The notes: generated from the letters alone by a model not told the origin. Shown: positions 49,197-61,794, counted from the first letter of the stretch. The stretch: 64,000 nucleotides of DNA from Diphasiastrum complanatum (GCA_029204225.1 CM055105.1:9891744-9955743), one strand, 5' to 3'. A program made the numbers and translations.

Positions 49197-50417
49197 TCTG
49201 ATCGGCCAGAAGTGAATTTTAGGCCTTTTATGATGGTTTTTCCTTGATAACTTTTTACTCCTTGCATTAATTGACCTGAGATTTTGATAGTAGCAGGATC
49301 TCTTGCAGATCTTTCCACTGATCTAGTTTGTGAGGGTTCTCTCGTGTGAGGGTTGGTTGTGCGAGGGTTCTCTAGCTATTTTTGTAGATAAAAAATTTGA
49401 TATCTCTCAGATCTTTGGGAAATAACTTTTGCAAGGATCACAGTAGCTGAATTTGGGTCAGATCTCACTATGGAATTCTCTACGAGAGTTAACTCTTGCA
49501 CTAAGTGAAAATCTCACTGTATGCAAGGGTTCAAAACCACTATTTTGGCTTGATCTTCACCAAATCTCTATACATACTCTTATAGGCTTCATCATTGATG
49601 GAAAATAGCATTTTAAATGGATTAAGAGGGTCTGCGAGAGTTCTTACTAGAAGGATTTGCTGGATCTTCACTTTTTAGTGATTTTTAGCACTTAAATCTA
49701 GTTTCTACTCACTAGCATCAAACTAACTCTCGTAGGCTCTGTAATCTGGTCTCACTGAGATGGAACTTCAGAATCCTCTGTGAGAGTTCTTGCTCACTAG
49801 AACCAAAAATTTTGGGTGTCTGCGAGGGTTCTCTGGTACTTTCCAATCTTTTTCTCACTGAAAACTCTCGCACAGGCACTTAGGCATCAAACTAACTCTT
49901 GCAAGTTTCTCTGTGCTCTAGTCTCATTGAGATGGAACTTCAGAGGGCTCTGTGAGAGTTCTAGTGAAGATTTATATTTTTTTGGAAATTTTTCAAGAGT
50001 TTTTTGAATCTTTTATGATTTTTCTCTGATTTTTGCATTCTGCTTGGAACTAACTCTCACAGGCTTTTATGCAGGTCTAGGACAATACCGTGGAGCTACT
50101 GCCAGTCATGCAAGGGTTAATTCTGTCTGGTTTTGGAGATATTAAATTCTGATGAGATTTTAAGCTCTTTTTTCCTCCAGAATACAAATTGATGTGTTTT
50201 TTGGGCTTTTTGGCTAGTTGGTTTGGGTTTCAAGCCCTTAGAGGCTATTCAGGGCCTCCTCTACCCTCTCACACCTCCTTCGCTAGCTGTAAACAATCCA
50301 AACACAAAAAAAAAAAACATAGAAAAGTTAACTCTAAACTCCCAAAAATCTACCTAAAATCTACTCTAAAAAACAAGAAATAGCTAAAATGAAACTACAC
50401 TAGCTAGTGAAAATCTA
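49197..50417 (-). other. Gypsy E leader with reiterated CTCTCGCA motif
   Basis: About 1.2 kb between primer site and gag, without an ORF. It contains at least ten copies of AACTCTCGCA / TGCGAGAGTT and close variants, in both orientations (49330-50130). The same motif occurs in the 3' spacer of the other E copy (56535-56830). Confidence 0.75.
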
Positions 50418-50436
50418 TCTCTAGCAACAACGCCAC
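50418..50436 (-). other. Primer binding site, Gypsy E (tRNA-Asp-like)
   Basis: The minus strand reads TGGCGTTGTTGCTAGAG one base after the LTR end. It resembles TGGCGCCGTTGCCGGGG, the complement of plant tRNA-Asp used by several Gypsy lineages, with four to five differences. Confidence 0.6.
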
Positions 50437-51253
50437 TGTAGGGTCTTCAATCTGACGTTGTTATTGCCCTCCCACCTATCAACAAGGGTTAGTTTACTGG
50501 ATAGACACCTAACTATGCATAGATGCTACTTTTAGTTAGTTTCCTACTTTTTATCTAACTCTTTCTCCACTAACACTACTCACACCAACTCTACTTCTCT
50601 AAACTAACTTCATCATGATTGTTGGTGAAAGGGAAGGATAGAATAGAAGAGAAAGAAGGAGAAGAGAGAAAGAGAGAGATAGAGTTGAGGGGGAGGTTAG
50701 CTCACAAGCTCAAGATGCATGCTAATGGAAAAATCATAACTATTAAAACAAGAACACAGAAATGGAAACAATAAGCAACACACAACAAAAGGCATTAGCA
50801 TGAGTGCTTATCAAATGAGGATGCTCGGCTCTCTAATTTAATAGAGTTTCCTCCTTCTCATTCAGCATGGAAATAGAGTACAAATGGTGCCTTTTTATAA
50901 AATGGGGAAGGCCCTTGCCCCAGAATCCTATTGGCTAATATTTACATTATTCCTATCTATTCATCTTGGACCCAACTTGATCCAAGGGTCCACAAAAAGT
51001 ACGTTGAAATTCACAGGATTCATATGAGTCCCAAATTGGACCCAACTCTAAGAAAGTAATCTCTAAGTTTAAAATTGACTTTGGGCCTCAAGTTTTATTT
51101 TACTTACAAAGGTCCCAAGCATATTATTTTAATTACAACTTAGCTTGTGTGCTCATTGGGCCATGGGCTTATACGCGCAGGATGCCATGCCCTTGCAACA
51201 CATTTTATTGGATGATTTTATTTATTTACACTTTGTCAGGAAATCCCCCAACA
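50437..51253 (-). repeat. 5' LTR of a minus-strand Gypsy E
   Basis: 817 bp, TGTTGGGGGATTTCC to GACCCTACA on the minus strand. Followed by the primer site, leader and gag (50436-48592). It inserted into Copia I RT at 51253. Confidence 0.92.
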
Positions 51254-51489
51254 CACATCAAGTTGATGCACCTCGAGGTCGGTAGCTGCAACATATGATA
51301 GGAGGGCTCGGATCGATGAATGCTTGACTACTGGACTGAAAGTCTCACTGTAGTCGACGTTGGGAGTATGAGTGAATCCTCATGCTACCAGTCTTGCCTT
51401 ACTTTAATCAATTGCTCCATTGGCATTGTACTTGAAATTGAAAATCCATTTGCAATCAATGATATTGCAGCCAATAGGAGCTTTGAATA
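51254..51489 (-). pseudogene. Copia I RT fragment
   Basis: The minus strand encodes the start of the RT domain (IDCKWIFNFKYNANG, then DYSETFSPVVKHSSIR, LEVHQLDV) with one or two stops. It is trapped between two E elements: one entered at 51490 (upstream in the Copia reading direction), the other at 51253. Confidence 0.85.
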
Positions 51490-52075
51490 TGTTGGGGGTA
51501 TTCCCAACAAAGTGTAAATAAATAAAATCATCCAATAAAATGTGTTGCGAGGGCATGGCATCCTGGGTGTATAAGCCCATGGCCCAATGAGCACGCAAAT
51601 AAAGTTGTAAATAAATAAACATGACTTGGGCCTTGGAATCAAAATAAAACTAGAGGCCCAATGTCATTTTTTAAACTTAGAGATTACTTTTTAGAGTTGG
51701 GTCCAAATTGGGACTCACATGAATCTTGTGATTTCTAATGTACTTTTTGTAGACCCTTGGATCAAGTTGGGTCCAAGATGAATGGATAAGATCATTGTGA
51801 ATATTAGCCAATAGGATTGAGGGGCAAGGGCCTTCCTTATTTTATAGAAAGACACCATTTGTACACTATTTTCATGCTTAATGAGAAGGAGAAAACTCTA
51901 CCAATTTTGGAAGAGAAGCATCCTCATTTGCAGTCCAATGCTTGCTATTGCTCTTGTTGTTTTCAATTGCTTTCAAGTTCATGCTTTTTGGTTTCAATAG
52001 TTTATGTTTCTCCTTTAGCAAGTATAATGTGCATTTGAGCTAACCTCCACCCTCACTCTCTATCTCTCTCAATCC
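51490..52075 (+). repeat. 5' LTR of Gypsy E, truncated
   Basis: Matches 60313-60900 and lacks the last ~230 bp. Joined directly to internal sequence equivalent to a position upstream of protease. Confidence 0.88.
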
Positions 52076-52095
52076 CACAGAACCTCCAGTCGTCA

Positions 52096-53215
52096 TTGAA
52101 CGGGAACCGTAAGCGGGCTCACCACTGCGCACTGATCAGAATGATCGGTTGCACCAACATGAACCACCTTTTCACATGGTGGAGCCCGAGGAACCATGCA
52201 CTGAAAGGCTCACACTTTTCCTGTCAAGCCATGTTAGTTTACCACTTGGAGAATCTACTGCGGATTGCACCACAAGCGAAAAGCCTTCTAGCTGAATGGG
52301 CCAAAGCGGATGAGGAGCCAGTAGTGCTTGAGCCCATATATTGTGCCGGTCATGATGAAACAAATAACGTCCTCCACATCGGAGCAACATGGAAAAGTGA
52401 GGAACACAACATCACTTTGCCAATCAAACACAAGAGATACGAGGATGAGGCGGCAGTGGTAGATGGAGGATTGGGTGTCAATCTGATCTCCACTACTTTA
52501 TATGAAAAATGGGGTCTACAAGAATTGAAGCCAGCAAGATTCGCCATCAAGCTAACAGATCAATCCTGTGTGAAACCAAAAGGTGTAGTTGCCGATATCC
52601 CCATAAAGATAGCAGACATGCAGTTTGTGATCACTTTTGTAGTCATGGATATACCTGAAACTCCATTTGCATACCGTGAATATGATAAATATAGCATGGC
52701 TGTCATTGGAGCCTATTGAGAACCCAGTGGATGGTGATCTAGTCTCTTGGCAACATGCTCTAACTTATAACATGGAGATTGAACTGACTAATGAACAGGT
52801 CCTACACCACATGGACCCAGATCGTTACGGAACCAAGAAGGTACCAATTCAACCACCACAAAAGTCTGCTATGGCGAAAGTCTCAAGGATCCATCCACCC
52901 AAGGCACCTGTGAATAAGAAGAATCAGTTGAAGCAATGCTACAACCAGGTGATCCGATGGAGTGACCTACCCGAAGAGGCGATAGCTATAGTGGACGTTG
53001 ATATTTGCAACCATGAGGCAAATGTCACGGCAGTCCCGAAGAAAGAAAACAAGGATGAACCCACCAAAATGACAAAAAAGGACAAAAAGAAGGTGTTAGA
53101 TTCCTCAAAGTCAATCCAGTTGGACTTAGATATAGCATCATCTTCTACACAGGTGACAAAAAATCAAAAAATGACCAGTGGAGCCAAGATCAATATGCTG
53201 AAAGAGGAATCTTGA
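52096..53215 (+). pseudogene. Gypsy E protease and linker
   Basis: Frame 52096-52719 holds the retropepsin-like domain, with active-site region VDGGLGVNLIS (the left copy has VDGGSG) and VITFVVMDIPE. A deletion at about 52674, relative to 13285-13635, removes the conserved LLGRPWL end and fuses it to the linker (52667-53215, KKDKKKVLDSSKS). The protease is therefore defective. Confidence 0.85.
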
Positions 53216-53233
53216 TGAGCTCCGGCTCACGAG

Positions 53234-55153
53234 ATGCTTGATACTTTCAAGAATTATACTTTGGATGACATGGTAATCATGATCCCGCAAGCCCAGCGAG
53301 AACCTGATCAAAGTCAGGCACTAGCGAAACAAGTCTTCGAGGGACCTGCGCGAACACAACCGATGAATCATGCGAAGCCAAGAGAAGAAGAAAAGATAGT
53401 GCATGTGGGAGAGCAGTTAACACCCACACAGTTCAAGAGACTACGATCCTTGTTGGTGGAATATAAAGACTGTTTTGCCTAGAGCTATAGTGATCTAAAG
53501 GGCATTCCGCCAATAGTAGTCCAACATACCATACCCTTGGTGGACGGAGCAGTCCCCAAGGTGAGTCGTTACTACCGTTGCAACCCGAATTATATAGAGT
53601 TGATCAAGCAGGAGTTGCAAAAGCTGATGGACGCAGATTATATTTACGAGATCGAGCACACGGAATGGGTATCGCCGATAGTTATAGTACCCAAGAAAAC
53701 TGGCAAAATGCGAATCTGTGTGAATCTGAAGGCGCTAAATGCAGTCACCAAAAAGGACCATTTTCCTTTACCATTTATGAAAAGTGTCCTCGACAGGATA
53801 GCTAGCGCCGAAGCCTACAGTTTTTTGGACGGCTTCAACGGCTACAACCAAGTGAAAATAGCTAGGACCAGCACAAGACAGCATTTTCCACAGAATGGGA
53901 AACCTATGCCTATAAAGTGATGTCATTCGGACTTTGCAATACCCCAAGCACTTTCCAACGAGTCATGCAGGCGACATTCAAAGATTATTTGTAAAAAGTT
54001 CAAAAAAATTTCTTGGACGATCTGTGCGTGCATGGACCAGATTCAGAACACTTATCCAATTTGGAAAAGGTGGTACAAAAATGCCGCGAATACCAGATCT
54101 CCCTGAATCCAGTCAATTTTGGGTGACACATGGCTTGATTCTCGGCCATATAGTGTCAGGACATGGGATCGCCACATATTTATTCAAGATCAGAATCATT
54201 ATTGATCTACCACCACCGAGGACGATCCACGAGGTCTACATTTTCATAAGTCATGCTAACTATTATAGGATCTTCATTCTTGATTTTGCGGAGTTAGCCA
54301 GACCAATCTACAAACTCACAACGGATCCACATTGGAATGAGGAGGCCCTAAAGGCTTTCCAAAAGCTTAAGGATGCATTGGTTTCAGCACCAATCTTACG
54401 CCCACCCAATTGGTCCATTGAGCTTCACGTGCATATGGACACATCGAAGTATGCAGTTGGACCATCTTAACCCAGCCAGGTGAACACAAAAAGGATTTTC
54501 CAATCCGATTTGCAAGCCGACAGCTCAGTGATACAGAAATGAATCATTAAACCACAGAGCGAGAACCACTGACAATGATCTATGCGGTTAAGAAATTTTG
54601 ACACTACCTGATGGGCACACATTTTGATTTTTATACGGACCATCAACCCTTGCTCTATCTCGTTAATAAGACTTGCAACACTGGAAGAATCACCAGATGG
54701 CTACTTTTGTTGTTGGAATTTGATTTTCGGATAGTAGTTTGCAAGGGAAAACAAAACTACATGGCAGATCATGTGTCACAAATCAAGGAGAAGGAGATTG
54801 CAACCCAACCCGACGATGAGCTGGCAGATGCTACCTTATTTTACGTGGACACAGTACCAGAATGGGCTTCCGACATTGTTGAATATCTAATGTGGGGCCA
54901 ACCAGACAAGTCACTACCAAAGGCGGAATAGCAAAAATTGATCTTGAAGACTAGATTGCCAGCCAGTTGTACCGAAGAGGTCTTGATGGAATTCTTCGGC
55001 GGTGTATTCTTCCTCATGAGACCACCCAGATCATTTCGCTTTCACATGAACGCATGGGTGGGTGTCATTTCGCATCTGACATTACAGTTTGCAAGATCCT
55101 GCAATCAGGATGTTGGTGGCCAACGATTCATAAATATACATAGGAATACTTGA
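53234..55153 (+). pseudogene. Gypsy E reverse transcriptase and RNase H
   Basis: The frame 53234-53482 ends at a TAG (53480) where Trp is expected, the same stop as in the left copy. RT then reads 53537-53920 (WVSPIVIVPKKTGKMRICVN, FLDGFNGYNQV) and, after a one-base loss near 53865, continues in pieces with the catalytic FLDDLCVHG at about 54010-54035. RNase H is at 54310-54780 (LHVHMDTSKYAVG; FDFYTDHQPLLYLVNK). Several stops. Confidence 0.9.
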
Positions 55154-56100
55154 AAAACTACAATGTGTGCCAAAGGGCAAGGAGACCAACGAGATTGAAC
55201 TATGATCTACTGCACCCAGTCTTAGCCCAAGCACCGTTCAAAAAATGGGGATTGGATTATATTGGTCCAATTCACCCTACAGCAAGGAGTTCTTAGGCTC
55301 AATACATAATTGTAGCCACAGACTATCTCACCAAATGGGTCAAAGCCAAGGCAATAAGAGTAGCTGATGCTAGGACCACTACCAAGTTCCTTTATGAAAA
55401 TATCATTATGCGCTTCGGATGCCCGATGGAGCTAGTCAGTGATTGCAAAAGCCATTTCATCAACGAGACCATCAAAGTCCTGTTGGAGAAATTCTTTGTG
55501 ATCCACAGATTCAGTACGTCTTATGATCCTCCTGGTAATGGGCAAGTAGAATCATCCAATAAGATCCTGTGTAGTGTGCTCATGAAAACAATTGAAGCTA
55601 GCAGATCAGATTGGGAACACAAGTTGCATGCTGCATTGTGGGCATTCAGGACAACATATAAAGGAAGCACTGATCAAACACTCTTCCAATTGGTATATGG
55701 TCAGGATGCTGTGATGCCAGTAGAGTTTTTAGTTCCTTCATTAAGTATTGCCATCGCGCAATATCTTAATGAGTCCAAATCTCTACATCTACGTCACGAA
55801 GCTCTACATAAACTCTGTGAAACACGCTTACTAGTTGTGCATGCACTGGCAGTTTAAAAGGAAAGATGCAAAGCTTGGCATGATTGCAGATTGCAAAAGA
55901 AGGATCTTCGTTCAGGAGATCTGGTCCTAATGTATAAAACCAAGGCGATCAAGGGAAAGTTAAAATTCACTAGCGAAGGTCCTTATAGGATCAAGGAAAT
56001 TTTTAATCATGGAGCTGTGAACTTAGAAAAGCTAGATGGGACGCCATTTGACACAACTATCAACGATAGCCAATTGCACAAGTACTGGCCACCAGAGTAA
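55150..56100 (+). pseudogene. Gypsy E integrase
   Basis: The zinc region at about 55160-55200 has one Cys replaced by Tyr (NYNVCQRARRPTRL for KCDVCQKARRPTR). The core follows (GLDYIGPIHP, 55408-55857 FVIHRFSTSYDPPGNGQVESSNK with the catalytic Glu), then a C-terminal basic/SH3-like segment (55891-56100, LRSGDLVLMYKTK, GPYRIKEIF) ending at TAA 56098-56100. The left copy lacks this last third. Confidence 0.9.
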
Positions 56101-57193
56101 GACAGATCCAGATTGGGGGTGACACGTTACAAAAAGCTAATCTGCTATGGCATTACCACTAGATCTAAGGAGATCAAGCCAAATCAAACTAGATCCATCA
56201 AAATTCAGCCAGATCTGGCAAGATCGGGAAAATCCATTGAAATCCAAGGAGGATCCAGATACAGATAGGATAAAAAAGAAAGTAGATCATCAGATTGACT
56301 GATGAATCTACTACCAAGAATCCATCAGAACTTCCAGAGAACCACCAACAGTCAGATCAAGCCTGGATGAAGCTGATTACTAGTTTACAAAAGCTAAAAA
56401 TCAGAAAATCTCGAGATCCCATCAAAAACCACTCTGAAAGAGCACTTTTTCCATGATTTTTTGAGATCCCCTGGGAGATAGCTCTTGAAAATTGGACAGT
56501 CACTAGATCTGACCTAGATGCATCCATGAAAATTTCCGCGAGAGTTCTTGATGGAGGAATCATCATTTTTTAGTGTTAGCAAGAGTTCCCAGAAGCTAAA
56601 TTTTTAGAACCCTCGCAGAGCATCAAGATCATCTTACCAACCCTCGCAAGGTGTCTAAATGGAATCAGAGCAGTGAAATTAGCCTGCCTACATGGTCTGA
56701 TCTTGAAAATCCAATTACAGAAACAAGTTGTGCGAGAGATCACTTCCTGCAAGAGTTGAACCCTCGTAGACAGCCTGAACCCTCGCAAAACCTTCGCATA
56801 GCAGTCAAATCACCTTCTGAACTCTCGTAGACTTCCCTGAGGTCTTAGAATTTTGTGAAGAAGGTGCCTGTCAAAATTTGGGTGGAACTAAGCAAGGAAA
56901 GTGGATTTCACCTAATATGCACTCTAAATTCTGCTATATAAGAGCTGAATTCGAGTCATTTGTCACCTTTGCTAGTGAAGCTTTGCCGAAATTTACTTTG
57001 AAATTACCAAGTTCTTCATTTGTAACCAAAATTCCTACCAACTGTCATATGATTATACTGAACACCAATCTGCACTCTAAACTACACTCCTTATCATCCA
57101 ACACTCGTTATTCACAGTTTTTTGCCATTTCCACACCCTTTTCCATTTTTCACCGTTTTTCTATTTTTTTGACCACTAATCATCACTACTAAC
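56101..57193 (+). other. Gypsy E spacer between integrase and extra ORF
   Basis: Non-coding. It carries about ten CTCTCGCA/GCGAGAGTT-like motifs (56535-56830) as in the E leader, then a CTATATAAG box at 56933-56941 about 250 bp before the ATG at 57194. Confidence 0.65.
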
Positions 57194-60100
57194 ATGGCCT
57201 CCTCATCCTCTAAAGACTCTGGCGCCAAACGGGTGATCCAGCGTGACATCCCCGAGGCCACATAGATTTGGCCTCTACTCTCTGACGCTCTAATCCAACC
57301 ATGGCTACAGACAGCTGGTCCACTTCTAGCAGCAATGGATTTTTACCCGGCGCTCTTCCATTTTGAGATTAACATGAACCTCGCCCTTCATGCTTACGCC
57401 ACCTGGGATGAGAAAAAGACTCGTTTTCACTTCCTACCAAGGTACCACATACAAGGTCATGATTAACGCAACTCGATGGTCACCGTTGGCATTATGTCCG
57501 GTGATCGTCAACCCATCTCCCATCGTCAGGCCAAAGCTCTGATCAAACCGTTCGTCACCCAAACCACACCAAAAATTCCCATCCAGACTAACAATGGTTA
57601 CCTAATAAAATCTATCACGGAACCCATCATTCAGATGGCTGCGCATCTGTTGAATAGCTTTTTGGTTATTTCAACATTTTGCAAGGACAGAATCCAGTCT
57701 ACGTTGCTGAGTCAGATAGTGGAATCCTTTCTGGAATTCCCTGGTCCCTCCATTGTGTCATACGACTGGCATAGCTTCCTTATTTAAGAACTAACCAGCT
57801 CCATCAAACCCAACAACTGTGAGCAAATCACAGTAGGCCCCCTATTGTGTAACTTTGCTTGTGCAATTCTCGAGGCGAAAGTGCGCGATTTCCAACGCTC
57901 ATCCCTTTTGTCTACCCTCATGTCACATACTAACATTTATCCGCCATCTCAAGCATCCACCTCCTCCCAACCTGAAGTTATTAACACAACGGCCAGCTGC
58001 CTCTACATCCACATCTCCACCTACTACCCGAAGACGCACCTCCACTACCGCACCAACCACTCCATCAACAACCGACACTTCTTCTTCCGTGCAACCCCCC
58101 ACTCCGATTTATGTTGTCGCTACCTCTCTTCCTGTTCCATCCACATCTATTTCAGTCTTCTATTGATACCACTCCTATTTCTCTTCCAGTATCCACTACT
58201 CCATCCATCACCATCGCATCTTCCATCACTCTCGTCGCCATCGTTGCTTCCATTCCATTCAATCCTTCTGATTTACAACTGTCCCCCAGCACTCTAGCAT
58301 GGATGCAAGTTATCAATTTTTCACCCCCATGCCAAGCACTTTCTGCTCCATCCTCACCTTCTTCCATACTCCACACCACCCTCCAGTTTCCCTCTGTTCT
58401 TCCCATCCTATCATTTGGACAAACCGTCCTCACCCCTGTTTCCACAGTTATGTCTCAAACCCCACCCGCTTCGCCAACAAAGGTTGTCAAGGGCAACCAA
58501 CCGTTGCCTGATGACGCATTTGTCCAAATAGTGTTTGTACCATCGCCAGATCAGACTGATCCTACTGCCCCCGATGGCATCAAGTCCAATGAAAACCTAA
58601 TAGAAGATAATGACGATGAGATTCCATAAGACAAGCCCCTGCCAGTGCCAGTTTACCGGCTGCTCCCACAGATCTAACGACGACGTACCAAACTCTGGGG
58701 AAATACATCCTAGATGCAGTAGCGGCCAAAGCTATTATGGAAAGTAGGTTACTACACCTGGCGACAAGTAATACACAGCTGCGAGCAGACCTCACCAAGC
58801 TGCAACAAGAGCTGATTTTGGCTCAGCAACACGAACAAGCAAGGCACCAAGAGATTGCCAAGTTGCAGTAGAAGGAGGAGGGCCTCAACAAATATATCCA
58901 AAGCCTCTCCAATGCGCTGAATGAGGCCTCCACGAAGGTGCGGGAGCTTCAAGCTGAAGCATCCCAATGGCTTGCCCCATCCAAGCGCAACTTACCCTTT
59001 TGAAAGCAGAGAATACGTGCTTGGGGATGAAGGTGAAAGCCCTACAAGATGAAAAGCTCGTCTGGTTAGCTCAACCTGCACCGGACTCAAGGTTGCTTTC
59101 TCAATCAGAGATGAATCTTCTACGGCGTCAGGTGTAGGTTTATAGCCAAATCTTAAACAACTACCATGCAGAGTTCAACAAGTATCGGGCAAGTGCAACT
59201 CATGAGCTCGCCCAGGCCAAGCAAGCCCTCAAGGCATGCCAAAAATTCATGGACGCGAAGGCCTAGCCCACCCCCATGGTAATTCCACCACCACCTAATT
59301 TTGACGCTGCACAGGCTAGTACTTGCCAAGATCAGAGCTAGCAAGTAGCAAGGGGATCTCAACCAGATCAAGGGTCTGAAGGCCAAGACCAAGGGCAGAC
59401 GGATGTGGTTGTTGAGATGCGAGACCAGGGCCAAGGTGCAATTACCACCAAAGCCAAGCAACATCATACAGAGGTTTGCATATGATATCTGCCAGCCTGG
59501 CCTTTCAAAGATCGAAGTCCATGGAGGAGAAAATCAATGAATTTTTATCAAAGTATCTCCACAAGTCATTAAGAGACGGTTGACAGATATCGTTCTCAGC
59601 TCAGACCATAAAGGAAGACGAACTGCAAGCATTGCCTACCCTCCACCCACAACCAGAGTGGCATCAGTAGTTATTCGAAAGAGACCCTATAGCCATCAGG
59701 ACCTACGTGACGAGCCACAACAATTACGGGTGAACGCGCACTTCCTACTATGTCCACGAAGATCCAAATGGGCGAAATGCGGCACCCCTCTGGACAAGAT
59801 CACACTTCAAAATTTCAATTGGCCGGTCATACAATCAGAATATGGGTGGACTACGGATGTAGACGCCAGAAGGCCTCTCATCGCATTCGCCAGCCAATAC
59901 ATAAATTGTCTAGATCCCACAGTTCACGCGGCAGCCACTTACGCCCGAGATTTAGAACATCTGATGGGGATCGAAACTATATGGGACAATTTTCTCCCAT
60001 CCATACTCTTTGATATTAATAAGGCGCTACCTTCAGACAAAGTCGAAGATCAGCTGCCAATAGCTCGTGTATATTACCGAGTTGCGCTTTTGGGTGATCC

Positions 60101-60266
60101 ATGGACATGCTAATTTCAAACATGGGTCGACCAAGATTGGCTGCGGGGGGTCCACAAGTCTCTTCACACGCCAAAGGACTTGAAAAAATTGGACTGCCTC
60201 AACTTTATGGAGGATGTCACCACCTACCTCATCCAGCAAAGGCGGGCAAAGAAAACGCTCTACTAA
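57194..60266 (+). pseudogene. Gypsy E extra ORF downstream of integrase
   Basis: Degenerate coding sequence in several frames: a start MASSSSKDSG at 57194; a helical segment at 57476-57787; a Ser/Thr/Pro-rich low-complexity tract (about 57950-58560); coiled-coil-like heptads rich in Leu, Gln, Glu and Ala (58700-58980); and a C-terminal frame 59580-60113 (NFNWPVIQSEYGWTT, FASQYINCLD) continuing past one TAA to about 60266. The start is repeated in the left copy at 22796, and the C-terminal end in the fragment at 39073-39186. I do not recognise the fold. It is not RT, envelope-like or RNase H. Confidence 0.6.
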
Positions 60267-60275
60267 ACCGGTAGA

Positions 60276-60293
60276 CTGCCAAGGGACCGACAC
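60276..60293 (+). repeat. Decayed hairpin 20 nt before E 3' LTR
   Basis: ACTGCCAAGGGACCGACAC-type version of the stem-loop intact at 11836-11853 and 39092-39109. Its differences are mainly CG-to-CA changes. Spacing to the LTR start is 19 nt. Confidence 0.7.
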
Positions 60294-60312
60294 TACTTCA
60301 GGCCGTGGGTCC

Positions 60313-61129
60313 TATTGGGGGTATTTCCAACAAAGTGTAAATAAATAAAATCATCCAATAAAATGTGCTGCGAGGGCATGGCATCCTGCGTGTATAAGCC
60401 CATGGCCCAATGGGCACGCAAATAAAGCTGTAAATAAAATAAACATGACTTGGGCCTTGGAATTAAAATAAAACTAGAGGCCCAATGTCATTTTTTAAAC
60501 TTAAAGATTACTTTTTAGAGTTGGGTCCAAATTGGGACTCACATGAATCTTATGATTTCTAATATACTTTTTGCGGACCCTTGGATCAAGTTGGGTCCAA
60601 GATGAATGGATAGGATCATTGTGAATATTAGCCAATAAGATTGAGGGGCAAGGGCCTTCCCCATTTTATAAAAAGGCACCATTTGTACACTATTTTCATG
60701 CTTAATGAGAAAAAGGAAACTCTACCAATTTTGGAAGAGAAGCATCCTCATTTGCAATCCAATGCTTGCTATTGCTCTTGTTGTTTTTAATTGCTTTCAA
60801 GTCTTTTTGGTTTCAATAGTTTATGTTTCTCCTTTAGCAAGTATAATGTGCATTTGAACTAACCTCCACCCACTCTCTCTATTTCTCTCTCTTTCTCTCT
60901 TCTCTTCTCAATCTCTTCTTTTCTATCCCTTCCCTTCACCCAAATCATGATGAATGTTAGTGTAGAGGAGTAGAGTTAAAGGAGAATAGTGTTAGTGGTG
61001 AGTAGAGTTAAGGGAGAAAGTAGGAAACTAACTAAAAGTAGCATCTATGCATAGTTAGGTACCTATCCAGTGATGTAACCCTTATTAACAGGTGGGAGGG
61101 CTATACTACGTAAGATCTTCGACCCTACA
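60313..61129 (+). repeat. 3' LTR of Gypsy E
   Basis: 817 bp. It starts TATTGGGGG (TG mutated to TA) and ends GACCCTACA. It contains a TTTTATAAAAAG box at about 60665 and a CT-rich tract at 60870-60910. Confidence 0.93.
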
Positions 61130-61794
61130 TACTAGTGACCATGTCTGGTTCTTGATCAGAGAGGAATACTCTCTGTCCATGGCTTCTCTCCAGAGATCAG
61201 AGTCTGGTTGGCTGAGTGCCTCTTCGACTGTTGTTGGTTCTTGTATCAAGAGATATGCAGACTCAGGAGTATACCTTATGGGCTGTATGCGCACTCGGAT
61301 TGATTTTTTTGGGAGGAATAGACTGATGAACCATTCTTGAGACCTGTTGTTGGGTAGGAGCAATGTCTTCATCTGATTTGTTGTTGAATAATGGGTCGAC
61401 AATGGACACGCTTGAGTCCAAAACTCAGATAGTCATGCCAATGGTAGGTGATGAAGGTTCTCTTTGCCTTTGATGTCGACAAACTGATCCTCGATAAAGA
61501 CTGTGTCCCGGCTGTACAAGATTTGCTGGATATTGGGATCATACAGCTTGTATGTATTATCAAATAAAGTATATCCAATCAGGATGGTCTTGAGACCTTG
61601 GAAGTCGAATTTATTCCTCATGTCTTTCGGAATCTTCGTGTAGTCAACACATTTGAACACTCTTAGGTTCTTCACAAAAGGCTTAGAGCATGTCCCTCAT
61701 GGGGTGTTTTGCTTGAGAGGGCCTTGGTCGAACATTTGTTCTTGACATAAGTTACAGCGGAGAGAGCTTCGGCCCAAAAACTCTTGGGCAGCGA
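61130..61794 (-). pseudogene. Copia I integrase/RT fragment
   Basis: Minus-strand order: integrase core end (SFWAEALSAVTYV, about 61790-61730), integrase tail (61675-61433; RVFKCVDYTKIPKDMRNKFD, ILIGYTLFDNTYKLYD), a linker, then the RT N-terminus (61402-61130; EPTTVEEALSQPDSDLWREAM, IKNQTWSLV). It continues at 51489 beyond the E insertion. Cut by a family A LTR at 61795. Confidence 0.88.

Larger units (their letters stand above)
51490..61129 (+). mobile_element. Gypsy E element with extra 3' coding region
   Basis: 9640 bp: partial 5' LTR, protease, RT, RNase H, integrase, spacer, extra ORF and 3' LTR. The 5' LTR end, primer site, leader and gag are deleted at about 52075. It lies inside Copia I, whose two halves (61794-61130 and 51489-51254, minus strand) rejoin in frame when the element and one flanking pentamer are removed. 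The flanks GAATA and TACTA look like a target duplication with two substitutions. The long leader in other E copies and the extra region after integrase resemble Tat-type Gypsy organisation. Confidence 0.9.

Noticed and set aside
58152-58445. Minus-strand ORF of 97 codons
   Set aside because: Shadow of the Ser/Thr/Pro-rich tract of the Gypsy E extra ORF.
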